A program made the translations under genes and the position numbers. Shown here piece after piece: positions 8,081 through 14,290 of a stretch of DNA of 34,072 bases. Below the pieces are notes generated by a model. The model was not told the origin of the DNA, did no database searches, and worked only from the letters and a program-made list of their open reading frames with translations. Origin of the DNA: Alphaproteobacteria bacterium (GTDB lineage: Bacteria > Pseudomonadota > Alphaproteobacteria > Rickettsiales > JABCZZ01); the NCBI GenBank assembly GCA_013289445.1, contig JABCZZ010000017.1:1-34072 (forward strand), written 5' to 3'. Numbering within the stretch: position 1 is the first letter of the stretch; each line of letters opens with the position of its first letter.

Positions 8081-8465
8081 TATGGGCAAATATCTAAAAA
8101 TCGAGGATAACAAAGGCTACTATTGGGATGGCGCTGTTTACCAAGAAATCGATAAAATTAACAAGAAGGATATCCTTGCCTTGTTAAAGGCGGCAGAGGC
8201 CGATGACTTTCAATTTGATGCCTATGATGAGAGTCTTTTGGGGAATAAGGCGCACCAAATTATATATGAAAATCTTGCCTCCAAGTTTGACGAATTTTTG
8301 AGCGACAAGGAGCAATTCAAGCGGGAGGTTGATAACCTATACCGCGACGCAATAGGCAAGTACTCGGCAGAGATAAAGGATGAGGAAGAGGAAGGTAGTG
8401 GAGAGGGGGGCGCTAATGATGGAAGCCAGGTGCAAGGGAGCCAAGATGATGACGTGCCATTTTAA
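8040..8465 (+). CDS. Small partner of PHP-ABC ATPase with SSB-type C-terminal tip
   Basis: From ATG 8040 the product has 141 residues and overlaps the ATPase gene by 41 bases; GGAG lies 9 bases upstream of this start. The alternative ATG at 8082, two bases after the ATPase stop, gives 127 residues beginning MGKYLKIEDNKGYYWDG, which looks like a natural domain start but lacks a ribosome binding site. The first 110 residues are a compact, charged alpha/beta-looking region I do not recognise. The tail is a disordered Glu/Gly/Gln/Asn/Ser stretch ending SQDDDVPF. Bacterial SSB proteins end in the same kind of tip (DDDIPF in E. coli), which binds many repair and replication proteins. The protein has no OB-fold signature, so it is not an ordinary SSB. 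Co-transcription with the ATPase is very likely. Confidence 0.65.
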   Translation: MTPEEIYTRDLKTNMGKYLKIEDNKGYYWDGAVYQEIDKINKKDILALLKAAEADDFQFDAYDESLLGNKAHQIIYENLASKFDEFLSDKEQFKREVDNLYRDAIGKYSAEIKDEEEEGSGEGGANDGSQVQGSQDDDVPF

Positions 8466-8528
8466 AAGCCCAACCAAAATCCACGCCGAACAGCGGCGCG
8501 AAAATTTCAATTCCGATCTGCGGGCGGG

Positions 8529-8744
8529 CACTGTCAGTGAAACTGTCAGTGAAAGGTCATTCTAGTAGTGAAAAATAGTGGCGAATTCTGGCGAATAGTC
8601 CTTGATTTTACAGGGGATTTTGCTATTTTATTGGTATCTGAATCGGTGACTTAGTCCGATTCCGACCCTCGCCTCCAAGTTTTGATGCGTGTGCATCAAG
8701 GAGTTACGCCGGGCGGAATGGCCACTGTCAGTGAAACTGTCAGT
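8529..8744. repeat. 22-bp direct repeat made of tandem palindromes (two copies)
   Basis: The same 22 bases occur at 8529-8550 and 8723-8744. Each copy contains CACTGTCAGTG (a palindrome centred on T), then AA and a second ACTGTCAGT palindrome, giving a 12-base tandem periodicity. The arrangement looks like paired binding sites for a dimeric or recombinase protein. Both copies lie upstream of the recombinase at 8864. Confidence 0.7.
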
Positions 8745-8779
8745 AAACCGGCGAGTGTCAGAACAATTCGCCACTATTT
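8573..8779. repeat. 15-bp perfect inverted repeat flanking a putative recombination core
   Basis: AAATAGTGGCGAATT (8573-8587) and AATTCGCCACTATTT (8765-8779) are exact reverse complements separated by 177 bases. Inside lie the hairpin GAATCGG...CCGATTC (about 8640-8662), a tRNA-3'-end-like string ending GCCTCCA, and a second hairpin TTGATGC-GTGT-GCATCAA (8682-8699). I read this as the attachment or control region of the recombinase at 8864. The 8466-8863 interval holds no gene. Confidence 0.6.
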
Positions 8780-8835
8780 GCCAGTATTTGCTGAAACTCG
8801 CCAAAACTCGCGTTCTTAAACGCGGATGAAACCGG

Positions 8836-8862
8836 ACTGGTTTCTCGATCAGAGAAATCAGT
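8836..8862 (+). promoter_or_regulatory. Hairpin directly before the recombinase start codon
   Basis: ACTGGTTTCTC (8836-8846) pairs with GAGAAATCAGT (8852-8862), 11 base pairs with one G-U wobble and a 5-base loop. It ends one base before the ATG at 8864. Any ribosome binding site would lie inside the stem, so translation initiation is probably restrained. Confidence 0.5.
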
Positions 8863-8863
8863 T

Positions 8864-9883
8864 ATGAAAACGAGATTCATCATGTTTAACCGAGCGGGTG
8901 TTTATTATTCGGAAGACACCACCACTGGCAAGCAGCACAGCCTTCGCACGAAGGACGAAGCCGAAGCCCTTGCGCTCCTGCATTCCAAGAACGAAGCCCA
9001 TCGGCAGCCCGTCTTGAACCTGCATATCGCGCGGACGTATTTGACGGCCACCGACCCCGAAGTGGCGAAGCGCACTTGGCAAGTGCCGATGGACGAAATG
9101 ACCAAGACCAAGACCGGCTCGACACACGCCCGCCATGTGATAGCGATGAAGGACAAGGCGTTCGACCTCATCCGCAACCAGCCGATTCTCGAAACCTACT
9201 CCGCGCATTTTTTGAAAGTGTTGGAACTCGGAACCGTCTCGACAAATGTTTATCTGCGCCGGATTCACAACTTCGCTTTGGACATGAACTGGCTTGCATG
9301 GTCAATCCTGCCGAAACGCCAATGGCCGAAAGTGAAGTTCAAGGAGAAACGCGCCATCACCCTTGAGGAACACCAGCGGATCATCGCCGCCGAGGTGAAC
9401 CCCGAACGCAAAACCCTTTATCAGTTGTGCTGGCACTTGGGCGCAAGTCAGGGCGACATTGCGAACCTGAAAGGTGAGGACGTGGACTGGACGAGCAACA
9501 CGGTGAGTTTCACCCGCCAGAAATCCGGCGTGGCGGTGCTAGTCCACTTGGGCGCGGAGGCTTTGAACGTGTTCAAAGACCTGCCCGCCGAAGGGGTGTT
9601 GTTTCCGTATCTGTCCCGCGTGCGGGCTGGCGACCGTGCCACGGAGTTTGGGCAACGGTGCCGACAGCTTGGCATTAAAGGCGTTACCCTGCATTCCTAC
9701 CGCTACGCATGGGCGGAACGTGCCAAAGTTGCAGGGATGCCCGAAAGGTTCGCGCAGGAGGCTTTGGGGCACAACAGCAAAGCCGTTCATCGCGCCTACG
9801 CGAAACGCGCTCTGATGAAGATTCCGTCCTTGGAAGATTACGAGAGGAAGGCCGAAGGCGCGGCAGTGGCGAAGGCGAGTTAA
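8864..9883 (+). CDS. Atypical tyrosine recombinase lacking the box I arginine
   Basis: The protein has 339 residues. The C-terminal catalytic domain shows HSYR (His277, Arg280), LGH (His303) and the nucleophile context HRAYAKRA (Tyr312), all typical of tyrosine recombinases. The box I segment reads WHLGASQGDIANLKGEDVDW, so Ser195 occupies the place where families such as XerC/D and lambda Int have the first catalytic arginine. As I recall, a set of integrases best known from Verrucomicrobia-type genomes shares this 'GASQ' variant. The N-terminus (FNRAGVYYSEDTTTGKQHSLRT) looks like an arm-binding strand region. The gene sits behind the repeat and hairpin region 8529-8862, probably its own recombination site. 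It is GC-rich and distinct from the P4-type integrase at 15324. Confidence 0.75.
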   Translation: MKTRFIMFNRAGVYYSEDTTTGKQHSLRTKDEAEALALLHSKNEAHRQPVLNLHIARTYLTATDPEVAKRTWQVPMDEMTKTKTGSTHARHVIAMKDKAFDLIRNQPILETYSAHFLKVLELGTVSTNVYLRRIHNFALDMNWLAWSILPKRQWPKVKFKEKRAITLEEHQRIIAAEVNPERKTLYQLCWHLGASQGDIANLKGEDVDWTSNTVSFTRQKSGVAVLVHLGAEALNVFKDLPAEGVLFPYLSRVRAGDRATEFGQRCRQLGIKGVTLHSYRYAWAERAKVAGMPERFAQEALGHNSKAVHRAYAKRALMKIPSLEDYERKAEGAAVAKAS

Positions 9884-9928
9884 TTGGCCGCCGAAAGAGT
9901 CATCATGCCGATGTCGGGGGTATATTTT

Positions 9929-12187
9929 CTACTCGTCCACGTCCCTAAATAGATTGGCAAGCGGAGTTGAGCGCGGAGTCGAAGACGCGATTGGCGCTGA
10001 CGTTGATGAACTCTTTTCATAGTCCACGTTCATGTTTGATACGGCCAAGCTAATTTTGTTGCGGGTCGAACGCAAAACTGCCTGGTGATCCTCGCCATTG
10101 CCCAGTGCGTCCACAAACAGCCCGATAGACCGCTCAAAACCGTCGAAATAATCATCAGGATCATATTCCTTGTCCCACTCATCGCTCAGCCGACCCACAT
10201 GATAATCAATTCTCGGAAGCACCTTTATTTCTACGTCAGTCAGAATGGAATTTTTCTCGGCCTCGGTTAATACCGCTCCTAGCGCTTCGTCGTCGAAAAG
10301 ACTTGCGTCTGCTTCCTCGACAGCCGCGCGACGCAACTCCTCCACAAAATTCAGTCGAATTTCTTCGGGCAGCAATCCTTGTTCGTGAAGCATCGCTACA
10401 AGGTTAGCATCAGTGTCCTCCTTGATTGGAATATAAAAATCTTTAAGACGATCAAGAATGTCTGGTCGCCTTTTGAGCATGAGTGCCGAAAACGCGCGGT
10501 TAGAGCGATAGGACAGGAAGCTGACAAGATAGTAGCCCTCTAGCGCATCAATCCGCTCCGCTAAAATCGGATGCAAGCTATCTGGTATGACGACGAGCGC
10601 GCCAGAGACTTCTATGCCTGCGCAAACCACTTCGTGAACGATGGATTCCGGTTTTGCGCCGCGAAGATAGATTTCGACCAACTCAGGCGTGCCTGCAACA
10701 TAGCGTGCAAAGGCATCGCTAACGGTCGGATGCTTATAGGTCCAGTATGGTCCCACGTCATCTTGAGCCAATAGCAGCAGGCTGCCATTCAACGCATCCA
10801 ATTGATCCCGCGCTGCGGCGACAGTTACACCAAAGGCGTTAGCTGCTGGCTCCAGATCGGCTGCTGGAATAGGCGAACGAACCTTCCCACCGTTCATGAA
10901 CACAACAGCGATTGCAGCACGACAGTCCGCCGCGAGATTGGAAATCGTCGCTAATAGGAAATCCTCAGGCTGCTCGAAAAACGCTATAATGGAATCGCGC
11001 GTTTCGGATAGTTGGCCAGCGAAAAACCTTGATCCAAGGCGACGTGCTGTCTCGGGAAGAAAGTCTTTGCGTTCTGCAATTTCCGGCAGGAATTCTTTGA
11101 CCGCCGCACGGAATTTAGTCGGCTGATCGCCAAGTTTCAGATGATTGTAAAGTATTTGCGCCCTTTCCTGTGTGGACAACTCCTGAACATTGATAATCAC
11201 TTGACTGCGGTTCAACACCGGGATCGACTGAAGCTTAAGGTCGTGTTGGGCCGCCTTCCAGATGTAATCGCGAGAAGTTAAGAGGAAGCGCGTTCCTTTT
11301 CTCATTGCTCCTTGCATTAGTGGAAAAACCTGATTCCACGCCTCTGCGGTTTGGCGCTGATATTGCGTATTGCCCCAGGCATCATCAACCCAAAAGAACT
11401 GCGAAGTGCCGGGGCTGAGATGTCGCTGAATATCTTCAGGCGATGTCGCACGAATGGTTCCGCACTGCCAGATGTCAGCAGCACCGATGGCGAGACTCGC
11501 GCCAATCGTTGATTTCCCAGCTGCTGGTGCACCAAGAAGAAGAACAAGATTATGTTCACTGACGGCTCGGACGCTCTTACGGTGAGCGTCCGTGACGACG
11601 AGCCGTTGCAGATCGTCTCCCATCGCGCTCAGTATAAGTTGCGCCTGTCCATAAGCGCGTGCATCAAGGAGATCGCTGAGGTCTCCGAGTCCATATAGAC
11701 GCGGTGCCATCATTCGTAGGCGAGGTGATGACCGAATTTGCAGCACAATCCAGTTGTAGCCGAAGACCCGACAGCGACCCACACCCGCTGCCTCGAATGC
11801 GGCCCTGATCTTCAACTCGCTCGCCCCGGTGACGGGATGGTTTGTAAGAATGATATAATCAGCAGCCAATCCCTTGGCAGCGAGTGCCTTTGCTTTCTCC
11901 AGTTCATCGACAAGCATGGAGAGGGAAAGGTTCGCGGCAGCCTGCGATGTGAACTTGCACTGGATCGTGGACTCCCCCGCCGTCAAGTCGGCTCCGTCCC
12001 ACCTACCAACGAAAGCGCCGTCCCGTCCGGCGTCATTGTTTGGCAGGAAAGTTTGGACAGGGCGCCGCAGGCACTCTTCCGCTACGCCAACACACAGGTC
12101 TTGAAAGGCTTTCCAACCCAAGAGATGAAGTGGATAGGCCCCAGCCACGGAAATGACCGATGCCGCATTCTGATCGTTCTCATGCAC
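9929..12187 (-). CDS. Mrr-like nuclease / STAND NTPase fusion (Avs/nSTAND3-like)
   Basis: The open frame extends to 12697, but its first 170 codons are an antisense shadow of the gene at 12232-12576. The natural start is GTG at 12187 (752 aa). Residues 20-120 form a restriction-endonuclease-like domain: FQDLC helix, GRDG with Asp56, then IQCKF with Gln76-x-Lys78, the D...QxK core of Mrr-type PD-(D/E)XK nucleases. A STAND-type NTPase follows: Walker A GAPAAGKS (219-226) and Walker B FFWVDD (264-269). The C-terminal 350 residues are helical and poorly recognisable, the place where Avs proteins carry the target sensor. STAND proteins with nuclease N-termini are known anti-phage sensors that oligomerise on binding phage proteins. 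It lies 44 bases after the HTH-like gene in the same orientation. Domain calls are good; the antiviral role is inference. Confidence 0.75.
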   Translation of the reverse strand: MHENDQNAASVISVAGAYPLHLLGWKAFQDLCVGVAEECLRRPVQTFLPNNDAGRDGAFVGRWDGADLTAGESTIQCKFTSQAAANLSLSMLVDELEKAKALAAKGLAADYIILTNHPVTGASELKIRAAFEAAGVGRCRVFGYNWIVLQIRSSPRLRMMAPRLYGLGDLSDLLDARAYGQAQLILSAMGDDLQRLVVTDAHRKSVRAVSEHNLVLLLGAPAAGKSTIGASLAIGAADIWQCGTIRATSPEDIQRHLSPGTSQFFWVDDAWGNTQYQRQTAEAWNQVFPLMQGAMRKGTRFLLTSRDYIWKAAQHDLKLQSIPVLNRSQVIINVQELSTQERAQILYNHLKLGDQPTKFRAAVKEFLPEIAERKDFLPETARRLGSRFFAGQLSETRDSIIAFFEQPEDFLLATISNLAADCRAAIAVVFMNGGKVRSPIPAADLEPAANAFGVTVAAARDQLDALNGSLLLLAQDDVGPYWTYKHPTVSDAFARYVAGTPELVEIYLRGAKPESIVHEVVCAGIEVSGALVVIPDSLHPILAERIDALEGYYLVSFLSYRSNRAFSALMLKRRPDILDRLKDFYIPIKEDTDANLVAMLHEQGLLPEEIRLNFVEELRRAAVEEADASLFDDEALGAVLTEAEKNSILTDVEIKVLPRIDYHVGRLSDEWDKEYDPDDYFDGFERSIGLFVDALGNGEDHQAVLRSTRNKISLAVSNMNVDYEKSSSTSAPIASSTPRSTPLANLFRDVDE

Positions 12188-12231
12188 TGAAGAACAATAG
12201 CAGGGACTTTCTAATTTCACAGCAAGGATTG

Positions 12232-12576
12232 CTAAACGCTTGCTGCGGAAGACAAATTTAACACCGAAGAAAGACCATTCCGCGTGCCGTTCACAGAATG
12301 GTATTTTTTCCCGTTCTGCTTTTGCCAGTGCGCGTTGATCGCCGATGTCATCTTGACCAGCCAAGAGCGGTCTTTGGCCGTTTCCAGAAGGTCTGCCGTG
12401 GCAAAATACTTTGTGCCGTTGGCAGAGGGGTTGCCAAGCGGCTTGAGCAGGCGGGCATTGACCAGCGCGGGAATGTCGTGCGGCTGGCAGTTCAGCACCC
12501 AACCGGCTTGCTCCGCCGTGAGGCGGAGGGGCAGTTGACCGAGCAGCGACAGGAACCGATGTTGATCTTCTTTCAT
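12232..12576 (-). CDS. Small HTH/MerR-like putative regulator
   Basis: The product has 114 residues. The central part, TAEQAGWVLNCQPHDIPALV followed by LLKPLG and FATADLLE, has the pattern of an excisionase/MerR-type winged helix, in which a short helix-turn-helix chooses a module and a 'K-x-F' strand contacts DNA. Similar proteins recur beside sigma-factor genes on mobile elements, as I recall mainly from Verrucomicrobia-like genomes. It is divergent from the sigma-factor gene at 12669 with a 92-bp shared control region, and is followed 44 bases later by the STAND gene. It may regulate the divergent promoters. Overlapping plus-strand frames (12284-12681) are shadows. Confidence 0.6.
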   Translation of the reverse strand: MKEDQHRFLSLLGQLPLRLTAEQAGWVLNCQPHDIPALVNARLLKPLGNPSANGTKYFATADLLETAKDRSWLVKMTSAINAHWQKQNGKKYHSVNGTRNGLSSVLNLSSAASV

Positions 12577-12668
12577 TACGCAACACCAGTCGCGCAGACG
12601 ACCAAAACCGAACAGCCGAAAACGATTGCCACGCGGGAGCGTGAAGATTTAGGCTTTGGGGAAATCCG

Positions 12669-13226
12669 ATGGACGATTTGATCAAACTTGTCCGCACTTA
12701 CCGGCTGACGGCAGGGCTGGCAGAGCGCATCCGGCTGGCGGAAGAAATCTTCCGCCGCATTGAGCCGGACTTGCGCGTGTTTGTGTTCAGCAGCGTTTCC
12801 CATGACGCCGCCAAGGACGCCTTGCAGGAAGTCTTAAAGGCTGTTGCCACCAGCTTGAAGCAATTCAAGGGGGACACGGTGAAGGAGTTTTGGGCATGGT
12901 GTTACCGCATCGCACGGAACAAGCTGAATGACCAGTTTCGCAAACAATACGCCGACCGGATACAATCCATGCCGCCAGACGAAATCTGGCAGATGATGGA
13001 AGGAACGGCTCAGGACGTGCCCCTGTCGCCCGCCATCCGGCACGATCTGGATTACGCAATCAAATTGCTGACCGCCGCCAAGCCGGAATGTTCCGATTTG
13101 CTTTGGCGGCATTACGTCATTGGCCTCGACTACGCGGAAATTGCGGAGGAACGAAACTTGAGTTACGATAATGCGCGGATGAAAATCGGGCGATGCTTGG
13201 ACGAAGCCAAATCGCTCATGTCCTGA
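12669..13226 (+). CDS. RNA polymerase sigma-70-family (ECF-like) factor
   Basis: The protein has 185 residues, a usual length for an ECF sigma factor. Residues about 25-100 fit region 2: FRRIEPDLRVFVFSSV, DALQEVLKAVATSLKQF, and FWAWCYRIARNKLNDQFRK, the last typical of the region 2.3/2.4 helix. Residues about 130-180 fit region 4: CSDLLWRHYVIGLDYAEIAEERNLSYDNARMKIGRCLDEAK, a helix-turn-helix that reads the -35 element. A small gene follows after one base. It is divergent from the HTH-like gene. The presence of a sigma factor on the element suggests the element runs part of its own transcription programme; its target promoters are not recognisable by eye. Confidence 0.8.
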   Translation: MDDLIKLVRTYRLTAGLAERIRLAEEIFRRIEPDLRVFVFSSVSHDAAKDALQEVLKAVATSLKQFKGDTVKEFWAWCYRIARNKLNDQFRKQYADRIQSMPPDEIWQMMEGTAQDVPLSPAIRHDLDYAIKLLTAAKPECSDLLWRHYVIGLDYAEIAEERNLSYDNARMKIGRCLDEAKSLMS

Positions 13227-13227
13227 T

Positions 13228-13449
13228 ATGGCCGAGCTATCACAAAAAGAACAATTGGCCTTGCACGAATTTAGCGTGCGGTATCGCGCTGCATTGGCGA
13301 AGCAGCACATGACCCCGGAGCAGAGCCTTGACACGGTGAAAGACGCCGTGCGGGAGCAATACGAGCAGGAGCAGGACGCGAAGCGCAGTCCATCCGTTGA
13401 ACCGTCAAGCCCCACGCCGGAACGCGAGCCGGACGAGCCGGAGCCTTGA
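13228..13449 (+). CDS. Small acidic partner of the sigma factor
   Basis: The product has 73 residues and starts one base after the sigma-factor stop, so the two are translationally coupled. The N-terminal 45 residues are helical (QKEQLALHEFSVRYRAALAK); the rest is a disordered Glu/Pro/Arg tail ending DEPEP. There is no membrane segment and no zinc motif, so it is not a classical ZAS or membrane anti-sigma factor. Coupling to a sigma gene makes a regulatory partner plausible, but that is inference. I do not recognise the family. Confidence 0.55.
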   Translation: MAELSQKEQLALHEFSVRYRAALAKQHMTPEQSLDTVKDAVREQYEQEQDAKRSPSVEPSSPTPEREPDEPEP

Positions 13450-13507
13450 CCGTTAAATTCCCGCGAGCGAGAAATGCCACCGTAACGAGGCACCCTTTGG
13501 GTAACAT

Positions 13508-14290
13508 TTATGGTTCGCCTGTGATTTCGTCTTCAACTTCTTCACCAGTCGGTGGGCCAGAACTAAATTTGGTAAGCTTTTCCCAAAGAATATTATTTCC
13601 CGCATCGCAGAACATGGTGCGAAAAAGCTCTGTGAACTCATCCACTACCAATTCATATTGAGCCAAAAATTCAGTATTGCGATCTTTTGCCTCGTGGCCG
13701 AGAGGTTCGACAATGTTTAGATACGTGTTTTCGTCGCCAGAAATCAGCGCCCAAAACCTGCTTCCGCACAATTTGATGTAATCCCCTTTGTGCTCAGACG
13801 TGGTTTTCAACTTGCCGTAGCAGCATCCATTGACGCATTCGACCGGCAAGCTATTTTTGTCCTGACCGTAAATTTTACGCACTTCCTTAAAAACCATGCG
13901 CAGCTTTTTAATCTGCTCACTATTGCCCCAATTCGGGCCAGACTTGATCGACACGAAATACTTTTTTCTGTCCTTTACAAATTCCAAATCAATTCCGTTC
14001 GCGGCCGACTTGCCGCCACCGTAAACCTTGCCGCAAATGAACACGGCCAATCCTTCCAGAAAGCCGCCAAGAACCGTTTCCTCTGATGATGAAAGGTGAG
14101 CATCCAGAATAGCTTTGACTAGCTCGCGTGAAGTGAGCAGCCCCTTTGTTTTGAAAAGGTATGGATTTTTACGCGACAGAACCTTTTGCAGTTTCAGCTT
14201 CCGCAGCTTTTCAAGCCGTTCCTTGTGGAAGTCTGGTATGTGCTTTTTGACGTATTCTGTTATTTGTGCTTGAGTAATGCCCGTTGCCAT
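13508..14290 (-). CDS. PmeII-family type II restriction endonuclease
   Basis: The frame is open to 14356, but ATG 14290 has an excellent ribosome binding site (AAGGAGG, 14300-14306, 9 bases upstream), giving 260 residues from MATGITQAQITEYV. The sequence closely follows the PmeII-type restriction enzyme pattern: HIPDFHKERLEKLRKLKLQ, LSRKNPYLFK, FLEGLAVFI, then the PD-(D/E)XK-like core GIDLEF...YFVSIKSGPNWGN, and later VNGCCYG and LCGSRFWALISG. It cuts unmethylated DNA at the site protected by the adjacent methyltransferase; the recognition sequence cannot be read from the protein. It overlaps the methyltransferase gene by 80 bases, and the overlap holds a 39-base tandem duplication. Confidence 0.8.
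   Translation of the reverse strand: MATGITQAQITEYVKKHIPDFHKERLEKLRKLKLQKVLSRKNPYLFKTKGLLTSRELVKAILDAHLSSSEETVLGGFLEGLAVFICGKVYGGGKSAANGIDLEFVKDRKKYFVSIKSGPNWGNSEQIKKLRMVFKEVRKIYGQDKNSLPVECVNGCCYGKLKTTSEHKGDYIKLCGSRFWALISGDENTYLNIVEPLGHEAKDRNTEFLAQYELVVDEFTELFRTMFCDAGNNILWEKLTKFSSGPPTGEEVEDEITGEP

Noticed and set aside
8640..8678. Possible tRNA or tmRNA gene at the string ending GCCTCCA
   Set aside because: Only a 3'-end-like segment is present; no acceptor, D- or anticodon arms can be folded around it.
8529..8744. CRISPR array
   Set aside because: Only two copies of the 22-bp unit, 194 bases apart, with no spacer-repeat pattern and no cas genes.
12284..12681. Plus-strand frames opposite the HTH-like gene
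   Set aside because: The minus-strand product has a sensible DNA-binding pattern; the plus-strand translations do not.
9929..12697. 922-residue reading of the STAND gene
   Set aside because: The first 170 codons are Arg/Pro/Ser-rich and antisense to a real gene at 12232-12576; the domain begins right after GTG 12187.
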